Below the pieces are notes generated by a model. It was not told the DNA's origin and did no database searches. It saw only the letters and a list, made by a program, of their open reading frames with translations. A stretch of 64,000 nt of DNA, from assembly GCA_015680685.1 (NCBI GenBank), contig MNCI01006587.1, positions 324,828-388,827 on the forward strand. Reading direction: 5' to 3'. The position numbers and the translations under genes are program-made. Below are positions 1 through 12,918 of this stretch, piece after piece. Every line of letters starts with the position of its first letter. Position 1 is the stretch's first letter. Source of the stretch: Gnetum montanum. Lineage: Eukaryota > Streptophyta > Gnetopsida > Gnetales > Gnetaceae.

Positions 1-45
1 GAATCAATAATAACAATGTGGGACTCTATATCATTAGATTTTATG

Positions 46-357
46 GCCAGGAAGGAATTCCACAATTTGTTTAACTTTTTGATACTCAAAAAAACATGTG
101 ATTTTATCTTAATACTAGGGTGACCATAGCTAGCCAAACTACATGTAGTTTTGTCACCTATCCATCAAGAGATCCACCTACTCTATGAGGGTGGTGAAGT
201 TATCATCCATGGTGATTATGCTACCCATCTCTCAGTTAATAACATAAATCTTGAGAAGATGTCAATGGTGGAATATGTAGAAAATTCGGAAACAAATAAT
301 GACAACCTAGAAGTTAATAGGAAGTCCAACATAGTGACTAGAATTAACAATGTCTAG
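46..357 (+). pseudogene. Gypsy-type gag-pol fragment (end of protease and linker)
   Basis: The reading frame around 109-230 gives ILG*P*L followed by SPIHQEIHLLYEGGEVIIHG. This matches the layout of plant Ty3/Gypsy polyproteins just after the retropepsin domain, where an LGRPWL motif is followed by a HQK-type linker before reverse transcriptase. The two stops sit where R and W are expected, which fits CGA to TGA and TGG to TAG transitions. The open part runs to two consecutive TAG codons at about 355. No RT follows, so this is a small truncated relic on the opposite strand to element E1. The family is inferred from motif layout only. Confidence 0.5.
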
Positions 358-1517
358 TAGACCTAAAATTCCCCTCCACATAATTCTTGGGATCAATTAC
401 CTTTTAATTAAATAAATGAAGGAAATGGAGAGTAAAAGATCACATGAAAGAATTTTTCAATTTATCTAAGATTCAGAAACAACTTTGTAGTTAAGTCCTC
501 TTTGTTTTGATTAAGTGCTTTTCTTCATTTTTGTAACCATGCTTTCAACATTTTATTTGCTAATTTTAATGATGTACTTTTGCTTATTTTATTTTATAAA
601 CTTTTACCTATGTTTTTATCTTGATAAAAAAAAACAAAACAAAACAAAACAAAAAAAAAAAAAAACAATAGATTTTAACGATTCATTGCAACTCATGTTA
701 GTCAGTTTACATTATCAAAGTTTTAGACAACCAAATGAACAGATCACACATGACCATTTGGAAATCAAAAAATAAACAAATGATAAACACTAGAAATTAA
801 GCTATAGGAGCATGGGGATTAGCTCCACCATGACCATTGTTACCACCATTGCCATTACCACCATGCCATTGCTAGGAATCTATAAAATCAAAACAAAACA
901 TATAATTGTTAGTTACAAAGAATAATAAAATTAAAAAAAGTAAAAATTTATATAGCATACATTAGATGGAGAATCAAAAAATATATCCTTGAGCATAAAT
1001 TTGAAAGACATTTTTTTTCATTTCATGATCTCTTCTTATGATATTTACCTAGTCTTTATCTTCCAAATTTACCCATTCAAGAATATTTTCTCATTCTACA
1101 TTTTTCCATTTCAGAGCTTTACCTACTAAGGTTGCCATGGAAGTTTGATTTTATGCCATTGTAATATGAGCTTTCAGAGACTTGGTAACCTACACAAATT
1201 GACTAAACAATTGGAAAGCATCACTAGCCCTTATCCCTTGAATAAACATCTCTAATTTTCACTTCTCAATGGCTTCAGATTTCCAAGCTTTCTTATGCTT
1301 TTCTTTCTCATCTTTGTACACCTTCTTGTGGGCTTTCTAAGTTTTACCCTAGTCTTTGATAATGCATAGTATTTCCTTCATTCCAAAAATTTCTAGGCCA
1401 TTGATTCTACCTTATGGTTCTTTTCAAGGCTTCCTTGTGCTATGAAAACTCTCCCCTATATTTTAGACTACTATTAAACTCAATTGATTTCTTTGGTTCA
1501 CAAAACTTCTCTATTGG
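358..1517. other. Gene-free stretch with low-complexity and decayed coding-like sequence
   Basis: No convincing gene is seen. An A-rich run with AAAAC units lies at 628-665. On the minus strand, about 1,380-1,250 reads as a lysine-rich helical segment (KVYKDEKEKHKKAWKSEAIE) broken by stops, which suggests an old retroelement ORF of unknown family. Confidence 0.4.
628..665. repeat. A-rich simple repeat (AAAAC)n
   Basis: Several AAAAC units are followed by an almost pure A run. This could be the poly(A) remnant of a retroposon, but no matching element body was identified beside it. Confidence 0.7.
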
Positions 1518-2385
1518 TGATGAGTGGCAAGGTACTTTTACACCCAACCATATGAATCACTAAGGTGTTTACGTGCAATCTAGTCGAATTCCATGGACCT
1601 ATAGTTCTCTAGTACATTAGTTTTCTCTAGGAAGTGAAATGGGCATTGAGAATGTTAGTTGTCTTCCCAACTACACTTATGAGGCTCAAGGGTATGGTTT
1701 AAGTGTAATTGAGGTAGATGATTTTTCTTATTTTATATTTTATAAGTTTGATCACCTACAAAAAGAATGAAAAGTGGAGTAATTTAAGATCTAATTCATT
1801 TACTGCCTATCTAGCCTAACAAAAATAATCATCCCACTTTCTTGGATACATCTTGAACACATATAACATTGTTGGGCTACTAAATGTTAAGTGTTGGTGG
1901 GTTACTAAGTACTATATGTATGCTCGAAGTCATCATGCTTGTATTCATTAATTTCTAGAAATAAATTACTCAATTAAAATTCATGAAAGTAAAAAGCATG
2001 AAAGTAAAGTGCATGAAAGAAAATGTTATCTATTCTTAGTGATACAAGGATTGTCAAAAGAGTTCATTTTATTCCTGTCACACTGTTGCGCTTAGGTACA
2101 TTAGTGCTTGAACAAAGAACCATACACACTTAGAATCCTTTTGCAGGCACTCAAAGAATATTCTAACTTTGAGGAAAATAAATGGCAAGAGCTTCACTAC
2201 TTTGACTAAAAACTAACTTGAAAACTATGCAAAAACTGGAGCCTATGTACTATATTTATAAGCCAAGGTATATATCCTAACGTCAGATACTTGATGTCAG
2301 ATCCAAACCCTGATGTCACATACACGATGTTGTGGCTTCGATGTTGCATACTCTATGTCAAAGAAAATAGAAACATGTTTTATCA
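1518..2385 (-). mobile_element. LTR of element E1 (3' LTR, TGATGAG family)
   Basis: The left edge reads TGATGAGTGGCAAGG, the inverted 3' end shared by all LTRs of this family here. The right edge, TTTATCA, is a decayed CTCATCA. Just beyond it a degenerate polypurine tract and the shared 3' internal sequence (GACTAAATGAAAACTTGTCC) follow, so this is the 3' LTR of a minus-strand element. Its U3 part (about 2,270-2,370) carries repeated GATGTCA and GATGTTG modules instead of the GATATCG modules of LTRs A, D and G. The length is about 868 bases. No matching 5' LTR is present. Confidence 0.8.
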
Positions 2386-4545
2386 TGCCTCCACGACTAA
2401 ATGAAAACTTGTCCTTGAGTTAAGAAGAGAAGGAATAAGTTCTTTTCAATATATTAGGTAGGTATGGGATTATTGATTGACATACAAACTGACTTAGATG
2501 AAATAGATAGACTCTGAGTGCCCAAGTATATAGAATTATAATTTTTATAAAATTGGGTGTTCATGATATGAGAAGTGAGCACCTTTGAGAACATTGACAT
2601 CCAACACCTCTTAGAAGCCAAAGAATGAAAGAGAAGAGATCCAATGATCATGAATGGTTCTCATTGTATGGTACTACTGCATCATCCTTGGTGAAGATAG
2701 TTCCACTTCTAGTCCATGCTTCCCACTACAATCACAATAGAATCATAAATTAATATGCAATGTGTAACACATAACTGTTAAATGCCTTGTCTTGTCGATG
2801 GTTACACTTGGCTAGGTTGTGATTGTGGTTGATTGGTTTCTTGAGTAGTGTTAGCGGGAATGCTGACAAATAGGGTAAAATAGATAAGTAGTTCATTAAA
2901 TTTGAAAAAGGTTCAACACAAGGAAATATTTGAAGAGGGTGTAAGAATTCACAACAACAAAAAGGAAGGCTCATTGAAAACTATTGTGAAGATGTGCACA
3001 ATTGGATGTCATTGATGGGGTAAACAAAAAGAATTTGATTGTAAAAGTGTCTAAGGGTAAAGAACTTAACTAATCCAACCAAAAGACATGCAAGTGGGAC
3101 CTCCCCAAAGCTAGCACAAGCCTTTAATGCCCTTGCATAACTTCAAACCAAAGAGTCCATGGGCTTCATAGATGATTAATGGTTATAGAAGGTTAACTAC
3201 AACAACCCAGAAGAAACTAACTAATAATTCTGACACATCAAACTAGGACATCGAACCAAAACATGAAACTGATAGTGAGGTGAGACATGGAAAGCATATA
3301 TGGATAAGAGAGAGAGTGGAATGGAGTTCCTAATTATGGTCACATGAAGTCCCTTGTGGATTGTTTGGTTAAATAACTTGATAGGATCCATCCTTAGTCT
3401 AGACCAAAACCAACCATGTTTAGTGACTTTGCATCAACATTCTAAGATGAATCCATCCCTAGAGACACAAGAATGCTCCTACAGAGCAACCATTGTTCCT
3501 TATTAGAGTAGAAGTAGGAAGTGAGGAATGACCTTAGTTAGAGGGGACTAGTTCCATAACCAGGGCTTGTAGCTCGTTTATTCTATCTAAGGGGTGTGCT
3601 TTGAATTCCCATTATTTTTTTTTTGAAATGGGAACCAAAACATGCAAAAACATATGAATTTATTTTGTCCAAGCGGTGTGCTTTGAATCCTCATCTTTTT
3701 TTTTTGATGAGAACCACACCATGCAAAGATGCATGCATTTATTTTGTGCAAGGGTTGTGCTTTGAATCCTCATCTTTTGTTTTCTGATGAGAACCACATC
3801 ATGCAAGGACTTATTCATCTTTCTTTATTGGTGGACACAAAATGGTAAGAAATCCATGAAAACACACATGCACGCAGGCAAATAGAAAAGCACAAAGAAT
3901 ACTGAATCCCCTTGAAGCCACACCCTATTCAAACCTTTGAATCCTTCCCAATTCTGAAAACTATCAAATTCACAAATTTATTAAAGTTTTATTAATGAAA
4001 AATGGACTACACATTTCGAGAACAAGGAAAACCATAAAGTTTATGAAAGGGTGGATGTTGTGGACTCATTGCCTATTGCATGAAAAGAAACCATGTCTTA
4101 ATTACCCATAACAAAATTCAAAGTTGGAAACCAAACACCAACAATTAAATAACAAAAAATAGTACATACCACCATCAAGTAATGCATTGCCATTGTACTT
4201 GGCGCTTATTAATCAAAAATTTAGAAAATCACACCAAATAAAATAAAAGAAAATATAAAAGAAAGTGTAAAATATTCAAGAAATAGCAAATGTACTAATA
4301 ATGGTGTAAAACAAAAATTAAAAAAGATTAATAACATAAAAACAAAAAGATGTAAAATTAAGAATGTGTAAAACAAAATGTTGTAAAATGAAAAAAGTTG
4401 AAAAATTGAAGAGCCACTTATATCATTAGTGTGGGTGGCCATATCCGTCACGACTAAGCTGGAAGGAGGAGATCTAAAATATTGATCGTGGTTGTCCATC
4501 TGATGAGGCTTTTGTTGTACTTGCTGGCTTATGCTCATGGAAAGG
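2386..4545 (-). mobile_element. E1 3' internal region, non-coding
   Basis: This lies between the end of integrase and the 3' LTR of E1. It holds no long frame. The same sequence recurs in element D (33,178-35,232) and, inverted, at 40,250-41,700, including paired blocks around 3,590-3,800 that end in a GAACCACACC-like phrase. Around 4,285-4,400 it carries irregular TGTAAAACAAAA-type repeats, which are expanded in D. It may be the untranslated 3' region of the element. Confidence 0.65.
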
Positions 4546-5700
4546 TTTAATTTGTTGGATGTTGACTAGCTATTTCTTGGTTGGGCTCTTAGGTTTATAC
4601 ATCATCATGGCCCCAAAAGGAAAAGTCTTGTAAATAATATAAGGTCCTTCCCAAAATGTTTGAAACTTAGTTCATTGACCAGTAGAGAACCTTATCTCCT
4701 GGTTGAAATTTGACTTTTTTGATTTTCAAGTCATGCCACTTTTTGTTATAAGCCTTATGCAACTTGTTAAATGATAGGGCTACTAATTAATTTTTGTCTA
4801 GCAGGTTAATATTCATTAGTTTTTCTTTTTGGGCTAGACTCAAGTCAAGGTCAAGGTCACAAGTAGTTGAAAGTGTACGAAGCTTGGATTGAATAGGAAG
4901 TGTTGGTAATTTTTCATACACAAGCTCATAAGGAGAATAGCCTATAGGAAGTTTCCATGTTGAGTGATAGGCCCAAAGGGCATTGTTGAGTTTTGTGCTC
5001 TAGTCCTTCCTATACTTTCTAATAGTTCTTATTAGTATCCTTGTGATTCCCTATTTGTAACCTCAACTTGACCATTAGCTTGGGGGTGGTAGAGTGTTGC
5101 GAGTTTATGTTTAACCCCCAAGCATTGCATGAGCTTCCAAAAAGTAGTATCTATAAAGTGAGTTCCATTGTCAAAAATTGATGCATGTGGCACACCAAAC
5201 CTATTTACAATGTTTTATTGTACAAACTAAGCAATAGTAGAAGATGTACAATCAATGACGGCTACTACTTCTGCCCATTTCGTACAATATTCAACAATGA
5301 CTATGATGTATTTCTTTCCATTTAAGATGGGCATGATGAAACCCATAAAATCAATGCCCTAAATGTCGAAGGGTTCTAGTGGTTGAATCTATTATTGAGG
5401 TCTCTCCATTCGAACAATCATTCCACCATTTTGTTAGCATCATTCACAAGAGTGGACATAATGGTAAGAATCCCTAAAGATTGTTACCCCATAGTGCCCT
5501 ACCATTAGGATTTTAACGACTATGTGTCTTCTAGCATAGTGTCCTCCACAACGAACTTCATGGATTTCTTGGAGAATGTGCAATTGATCAGCATTAGGAA
5601 CATACCAATGAACCAAGCCATTGACACACACCTTGTATAGATGTTCATTGATCTCCATGAAGTGTTTTACCTGGTGAAAAAACTATTGTTTCTTCTAATG
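4546..5700 (-). pseudogene. E1 integrase (decayed)
   Basis: The domains read on the minus strand, first to last. A zinc-binding segment at about 5,658-5,440 contains HILQEIHEVRCGGHYARRH. The catalytic core at about 5,300-4,990 contains IVIVEYCTKWAE, then SIFDNGTHF, then HPQANGQVEVTNRE. The C-terminal part (WEGPYIIYKTFPFGAM) lies near 4,650. These are the landmarks of a Ty3/Gypsy integrase, which inserts element cDNA into the chromosome. The first acidic catalytic position reads E where D is usual, and several in-frame stops interrupt the frame, so the protein is not functional. It is the last domain of pol before the 3' region. Confidence 0.8.
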
Positions 5701-7130
5701 GTCCAACCCTTGTGGCATCTCTTGAGTGAGAAGATAGGTGAGAATGCCATCATACCATTTTGGCTCATTGGGCATTTGTTCATTTATAGCCCTAGCAAGG
5801 AGGAGTTCATTAGGAAACATATCAGATAATGGATCTTCTTCCTCTTTCTCATCCCATCGCAATAGAGATAAGCGATTAGTGATCACATTCTTAGTGCCCT
5901 TTTGATCTACCATCCTAAGATCGAATTCCTACAAGATCATCAACCATCGTATGACATGAGGGCTTACCATTGGCTTGTTCATTAGGAAGAGGATGGCATT
6001 GTGGTCTATGTGCAAAAACACCTTGTATTCAAGCACATAATGCTTAAAATTTTCTAGAGAAAACACCACTACCATCAATTCTTTTTCTATGTTGGTGTAG
6101 TTTAGTTATGCATCCACAATGCTTCAACTAGTGTAGTGGATGTAGTATGGACATTTCTTATCATCTAACTGCATCAACACCACTCCTAAGGCATAATTTG
6201 ATACATCTATCATGATATGAAATGGCCTAGACTACTCAAGTGGTTGTAGAATTGGAGTTTTACAAGTTTCTCTTTTAGCTATTGTAATGCTTTTTCAAAT
6301 TCCATAATCTAGAAAAAGGGAGCATCTTTCTTTGTTAGCTCCACCAATAGTTTTGCAATCTTAGAGAAATTATCTATGAATCATCAATAGTATCCAGTAT
6401 GTCCAAGGAATGATCAAACATCTTTAACTATTTTTAGCTAGTAGGTTATTCCTTGGATGATCCCTATTTTCTTAGGGTTTACCTCAATTCTTTCTTGTGA
6501 TATTATGTGGCCTAGTACAATGCCCTCTTGGACCATGAGGTGACTTTTCTACCAATTGAGCCTCAAGTTAGTTTTCACACATCATTTCAACAGTTGCTCA
6601 AGGTAGTCCAGGGCTTGCTCAAATGTAGCTCCATAAGTGGAGAAGTCATCCATGAAGACTTCTATACCACTACCAATCTATTGTTGAAAAATGCTTAAAA
6701 CTAGGCATTGGAATGTGGTAGGAGCATTACATAGACCAAACAACATCTTGCAATATGAAAAAGTCCCTCAGGGACTCATGAATATTATCTTTACTTTGTC
6801 TTCTAGTGTAATTTGAATTTGGTTATAGCCACTATAATCATCTAGAAAGTTGTAGTAGCAATGCCCAGATATTGTGTTGAGCACCTAATCAACAAATGAA
6901 AATGAAAAGTGATCCTTGAATGTTGCCATATTTAGTAGCTAAAAATCGATACAGTCCCACCTTTGCCATCTTTCTTTGGCACAATTACAAGTGGGCTAAC
7001 CCACTTACTATTCGTAATGAGATAAATGAACCCCGCCTTAAGGAGTTGCTCGATTTCCTTCTTGATGATCTACTTCAATTTGCGGTTCAATCGCCTCTGT
7101 GACTGTCATTTTAGCTTCATGGCTAGATTG
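5701..7130 (-). pseudogene. E1 reverse transcriptase and RNase H (decayed)
   Basis: On the minus strand the region follows the Athila/Tat-like RT order: a WVSPLVIVPKKDG segment at about 7,010-6,970, an LFHIARCCLVYVMLLP stretch that stands for PFGLCNAPATFQ near 6,740, and the catalytic EVFMDDFSTYG near 6,640-6,655. It continues through VLGHVISEKGI-like and FIxxFSKIAKPL-like sequence toward 6,300. RNase H-like sequence follows to about 5,800. Frames shift and many stops are present, mostly TAG or TAA at positions expected to hold W or Q. The FMDD catalytic block is still readable. This domain is entirely missing from element D. Confidence 0.8.
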
Positions 7131-7559
7131 GTGTAGATGCAATGTTGGCATATCTTAGTATCAATCCCTATGAGTTTAGGATATGACCAAGCAAAAGCTA
7201 CTGACCATTTTTCAACTACCTTCAACAACATCTATTTCTACTTTGGAGTAAGATTTGCATTGAGTATAATTGGCTTCCAATTTTTCAAAAACACATATTC
7301 CATTTTGGCCAGTAGCATTCTCAGTTCAAGGGGTTCTTATTTAAACTTTTTAGGAATCTCAACTCTTCCCAGTGATTATCATCATTCATATCATTAGAGA
7401 GTTGGTAATGAACTTGCTCAAGTTCATGCATGCTTGTGACATATGCACATGTTAGGCTCTCAGTTTATTCCATGCAAAGTGTGTTGCTTTCTAAATTAAC
7501 AGTCAACCACTAGGTGCCCTCCTATTTTGTGGCTATTGCATACAGACACCTTTGAATTT

Positions 7560-8275
7560 CTACTTCTAGCGCACACTATTTGCATGTAGAGATATATGCT
7601 TTTTTAATGACCTAGAGTTTCTGCACATAATTGTATCCTAGATTATTATACGTGATGCATGGAACTCTATTCTTCTTTATCTTTTCAAATGCATTTTCTT
7701 TAGATATTTTTAGGGAAAGATCTTTGATACCCATTTTAGCATCAATGGTGCTTAGCTATGCCCTTCCCATGATGATTAGAAAATCCCCTTTGTAGTTCTT
7801 CACGTTGATTACTAGGAAATTAGTAGAATAAGAACACCCACAAACAATGGTTACAATGTCTTCTACCAGTCCCAATGAAATAGTGAATGACTAGTCTACC
7901 AATTCTAATCTTATGTTGCTCTTCTTGAGAGGAGGCAAGTTCCAGGCAGTGTACATCTCATGAGAAATTAAATTAACACTAGAACTTGAATTAAGAAAAG
8001 CCTTGCACGGTTCATTCCAAATAATCTACAAATAAACTAGAGGACTTCTAGGATCAACTAATTTTTTGGGAAGGTTTTCAGCATGGATCCAATTAGATAC
8101 AATATGAGTTAGCATTATGATATGGATCCTAGGCACATTTTGGTTTAAAGGGGACTTGAAGGTGTGTGATATAGAGAAAGATGCATGAGCAGGGTTGTCA
8201 ATCGTGGATGTAATCAAGGGCTTAGGTGGACTACAAGGTTGAAAGGAAGGTCTTTTCTTTGATTGAGTATTCAAC
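7560..8275 (-). pseudogene. E1 retropepsin-like protease (decayed)
   Basis: The segment MLTHIVSNWIHAENLPKKLV (from about 8,112) matches the start of the protease in element D. It is followed by SVNLISHEMYTAWNLPPLKK, GLVEDIVTIVCG and FLIIMGRA*LSTIDA, the landmarks of an Athila-type aspartic protease. The catalytic D-x-G block is destroyed (it reads SSSSVNLI), and the W of the GRAW motif is a stop. The enzyme would have processed the gag-pol polyprotein. Confidence 0.75.
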
Positions 8276-10577
8276 CCATCTAATTGATTAACTAGTTGTA
8301 AGTTAATAGCCCTTGTAGCATTGTGTTGTTGCTATTGAGCTAGTAGTTCACCTTGCATAGGTGGAGTAGGTGGTAGCTATGCAGGTGGAGGAGAAGCATG
8401 TGCAAGGATAGGAGGAGGATAAGGGTAAGAGTTGGTATCCCTTATTTCATGTGGAGAATGAGGTCGATAATAATTATAAGGGTGGTAGTGAGGCTGGAAA
8501 GTAGAGATGTAGCTAGAAGAGCCACATAGAGACAATGGTTGCTAAACATAGTAATCATATGGATCAAGCTACCGATAAGGGTATTACTACCTTGATGGTT
8601 CCAATGCCCATGATTATGGTTGTTGCCACTATTGATACTACTCATATGGTTGTGATGAAGCTCTACTTGGGTAATACTATTATTGTTAGTGGAATTGTTG
8701 AAAATTACCTTGAGGATAAGGTAATCTTCTGGATGTTTGCCTTTGTGTTTGTCATGGATTTTAAGGCATACACCCCAGACTCCTACAGATGTGACACAAT
8801 GGGGCAACATCCCTTAGGATGTTCATACTGATAGACATCACATCCATGATGATCATTTGATTCATTGTCCACAACTTCATAGATTGTAGCAACTTTGCCC
8901 TTACCTTTGTGATAGGCATGTTCAACTTCTTTGCACCTCCTGCGCTCACAATCACTACCTTGTTCTTTGGACTCTTCAGCAATTTTGAGGACAATTGCTA
9001 TCTATGGAGTCCCATAATTGATCAACCTTAGCTATAAGTTTGGATTGAAATTTTTGGAGTGGCAAGGTTTTCTTGTTCATCCCCTCATCAAGTACAAACT
9101 CGTCCTCATTGTCACAGAATTGAACCTCCCTCTTGCGAATGGAAGAATCATGATTGTACTCTTTTGCACTTTCTCTTTTTCTTAGTTCACCCTTCTCTTT
9201 AGCTACCTACTTTATTAATCTTTTTATCTAATAGACACTTACTTTTGATAGTCACCCCTAGGCATAGACACCAAAGGTTCTCCTCATTTTTGATTGAAGC
9301 TTGTCTACAATGTGGTGAAGTTGATCCAGTTGAGAATAACCATGGCTGGAACATTTGTGCATCAAAGAGTAGTATTAGCTGATGGTGGCATCCAAGGCTC
9401 ATGTGTTCCTTGCTCCCATCCTTATATTTTCCTTCTTAGGTTGGACACTCTAGGGTACATTTTATATTTATCATTGAATAACTCAAGCATGGTACTCCAT
9501 CATCTGATAAATTCCAGCTCTAAGGATCAGTACTAGTTCTCTGCTTCTTTGATGAGTGTCTTGGGGAAAAACTTAAGTTTCTACCACTCATTCTCTATGT
9601 TTTATAAAGAACATGCATCTTGGAAAGATTGGACATGATTCTGTGGATCAAAGTTATATCCCCCTTCAAATCAAGGAATGTTGTTCATGTATAGTCTTTT
9701 GATCTGACTATCCTTTACATGCCTTGTTGGAATTCTTACCGCCTTTGCAATATTAAGCATACTTTGGGTAGTAAGTAAGGGCTCATTGAGGCCTTAATCA
9801 TGGTGCCTACAATGCCCTCAACTACCCCTTCATTCATGGTGATGTGCCTCTCTTGAATGTCTATGCCCTTGATCTTGTATTTCTTGATGGTCCCCTCAAT
9901 CATTTTGGTCTTTTTGATCATTTCATTCATTTCAATCACCTCCATCACAATCTCACCTTCTGTGATCACAATCAAAGCTAGAAGAAGATGAAGATGATGA
10001 AGGGGAAGAGGAAGGAGAACTAGCACCATCACAGTGCCTACTACCACCTCTTTGATGATCATGACCATGATCTTGATCTTGCCTCTTATTTGCATCTTTG
10101 CCTTGACTTGCCCCTCTGGATCCTTCTTTGTCATTGAATCCCTTGTTACTAGAACTAGGATTGTGAATTGTGGATTGTAATTTCTGGTTTTGACCTCCAT
10201 CACCAAAGTCAAAGAGAGGAGTTTCATTGAATGGAAAACTCCCAGAGAAGGGTTTCCCACTATCTTGTTGGTAGAATAGGATTGGAGAATCGTTAAGTCC
10301 TTTTCCCTTCGAAAATTGATAACACTGTTCTAGCTATCGGTCTTATAGACATTGTGCTTCAGTGGGATGATAATTCTTGGCATTAGTATCTTCCAAAATA
10401 TACTCCCCATGGCGGTCTTGGAGACTACACTGTGTAAGCATTTAGTAGAGCATTGTAGGAACAACTCAATCGGGTGGTAACACAATGTTGCCTTCCATGT
10501 TATGCCACTGCAGCTGTTCATCCTAGTGTAGGATGAAGGTGAAGTTTGGTTCATACTCATCAAGATGAGTATATAAA
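8276..10577 (-). pseudogene. E1 gag (capsid to C-terminal linker, decayed)
   Basis: The minus-strand frame begins with YTHLDEYEPNFTFILH*DEQ near 10,560, the same N-terminal block as element D gag. Capsid-like sequence follows to about 9,200. A KGKGKVATIYEVVDNESNDH segment at about 8,950 leads into EHPKGCCPIVSHL, and a proline/glutamine-rich linker with PTPPMQGELLAQ and QQHNATRAINLQ precedes the protease. Numerous stops show an old copy. The 5' end is cut at about 10,577, where unrelated LINE sequence starts, so the E1 5' LTR and primer-binding site are missing. This continuous copy shows the correct order for the rearranged D gag. Confidence 0.75.
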
Positions 10578-11313
10578 ATTCAATATTAATTTTTTCCATT
10601 GCTACAACTATAAAAAGGAATTGGTATTTCAAATGGATGAAAAAACTTACATTCAACTAATTTAATAGTATAATCTTTCTAAATCTTGTAATTTTTGTCA
10701 TCATAAAGAATATTTGTTTAATGCTTGTTCTTTTTTGCTTAAGAAAAAAGACGTCAATGAAAAGAAAAAATGTATTAATGTTATGCAAAATAAAAAGCAT
10801 GTTGAAGCCAAGGTTAGAAGAAAATAATATGAAGCTAAATAAATGAATAATCAAGACAATTTCAATGATAAGAATGATCATATAGCAATAAAGAAACTAG
10901 AGAATACAAAAGCTTCTATAAATAGTTTTACTTTTACTACATGAAGTATTACTTAGTTTAGAAAGATAACATGTACGAAAATTTTTTTGTTGTGTAAAAA
11001 GATTACCGTGTACTCAAAGATAAAATATTTTGTTAACAAGCAAGGTTTAGAAGATGCCAAAGAAACATGTTGTAACATCAACCATAATGAATATTATGTG
11101 CTACCATTTATTTTTGTATCTTTTTCTTATATAAAATTTAACATTTCATTAAAAGTTTTTGTTACTACATCAAATCCTTTTATCATTTTAAGCTCAAGTA
11201 TAAATATTGAAAATTATGTAAATATGATTAGGATTAGGACCATCTTTGTTGTATTCACTTTCTCTTGTACTTCAACAACCAAGACAAGTATGAATTCTAC
11301 AAGCTCTTGGTGA
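10578..11313 (+). pseudogene. LINE ORF1 fragment (zinc-knuckle region)
   Basis: From about 10,640 the plus strand reads YNLSKSCNFCHHKEYLFNAC, then a lysine-rich linker with stops, then an open stretch at 10,987-11,313. It aligns segment by segment with the longer copy at 22,300-23,520, for example CNFYHHKEC and the SNPFAIL / SNPFIIL motif. The family is inferred as the DUF4283 plus CCHC knuckle ORF1 typical of plant L1 LINEs. Its left edge abuts the truncated E1 gag. Confidence 0.55.
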
Positions 11314-12918
11314 TTAACCTTGATCATGCTCCAAAGGACAAGCGTTAATTTAGTTACTTTAGGTGTTTTTGGAGGCTTGAAATGGGATGTTTTAGCTAGT
11401 TGATGTTAGCGCTAACACAACATTAGCATCATCTCCCTAAGCCACCTACATCTCTAACATTAAAAACTTGTCTTTTGAGCTTATTTTTGCCTTTGTTAGA
11501 CCTCTCATGCTTAGACTATATCATTCCCAAGTCGAAGAACATTAGTTTTGATAATTCTAGAAACTCCGAATGGCACAGAGCAACATGTCTCAGTTTCATG
11601 ATACTTAGGCAATGTTGATGCAATATCAATCTCATCTACCAGTGTCACCTAGATACCATTATGTAAAAAATTCATTTCAGAGAATGTTTTTAAGTTATGT
11701 GTGACACCTAGGGTCCATTTGATAGTCTTAGCAATGTTCAATATAATTTGCGACATCAATAGTAATCCATAGGATTCAAAATCCACAATATGGAGTGCAG
11801 AACATGAAATTGTGTTGATGTAGAACACATTGACATAGCGTCAACATTAATGCATTACCTGCCTATGTCATTAGCATTACTTGCATATAGAACATCCTTC
11901 AAGTTGCTAAAAATGAACATAAAGTTAATTGCATTGAATCCTAGGTGAATTTTGGAAACCCTAACTCTATAAATACTAAGTTGAAACATCAATTTTGTGC
12001 TAATTTTATTGAGATTTAATATCACTTTTTGAATTTCAAAAAATCCAAAGCACTAATGAGTACATCAAATGTATCACTTATGAGCTCCTCAGACATCCTA
12101 GTATCATCTATGATTTGCGAGGTTAGTTTTGACACTTACATTAACAACAACACATGCAAGCACATTAATGCAATGTTAATGTTAGCATTGCTTGCTTGTG
12201 TAACTTGCAAGACAATGCTAAAAAATTACCTTGTTCTATCATCAAATCAACTGTGAATAGTGTTTTTGGAACCTCCTTTCATCTATAAAACCATAAGAGT
12301 TTAAATTCCATTATTCAAATCCTCTTTTTGCTCATAACTGAGTCTCAGTTATCCATTTAAATTTACAATTTGTATTTCATACCATTGTAGCTCTTGGCCC
12401 TTCCTAGGAGGTAAACTCTATTAATTTATTAAAACTCAAAACACTTTCCTATATATTGATCTCTCATCTCTTATTCATTTTATGCTTCCTAATTACTTCA
12501 ATCATATTTATATCATTTAGATTTTATCCTAAATCACTCGTATTACATTGAATTCATCACTAAGTTAAATACATTTGTTCATATCCTTATTAATTCAGAT
12601 CTTGGTTGATAGGATAAGTTTGTATTCGATTTGAGGTTTGTGCCCCTTCATTTCATTATCGTTAATTTATTAAGGATTACATTGTTCCCAAGACTATTTA
12701 CAACTATGGATCATATGCTCAAACGTATGATTCATGGAATTATCCTTGTATATTTGAGAGAGAAAATTTTTGTAGGGAAAATCCCCCCTACTAACAATTA
12801 ATTTTCCTCTCATTTTTTCAAAGCATCTATAGTAAGATTGTTCACTTGAGTAGAAATTCCTAAAATTGGAAAGCTATTTCTTTCTATGTTTTTTGGGGCT
12901 TTCTACTTAGTGGGATGT
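11314..12918. other. Gene-free stretch, possibly a decayed LTR
   Basis: No gene is supported. A TATA-like CTCTATAAATAC near 11,965, a second CTATAAAACC near 12,280, and repeated ATTAATGCA/GTTAGCATT words at 11,400-11,890 and 12,150-12,200 resemble the modular U3 plus TATA layout of LTRs here, but no LTR ends or target duplications were found. Confidence 0.3.

Noticed and set aside
4221-4538. 105-residue minus-strand frame with a hydrophobic C-terminus that looks like a membrane protein
   Set aside because: The hydrophobic part comes from A/T-rich tandem repeats in the E1 3' region; no counterpart frame is kept in D.
8535-8831. 98-residue plus-strand frame with MVVMKL and HTPDSYRCDTM
   Set aside because: It is antisense to E1 gag, whose minus-strand reading matches element D.
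9736-10260. 174-residue minus-strand frame rich in E, K, I and M
   Set aside because: It is a shifted frame over the charged gag linker; the frame matching D gag is a different one with stops.
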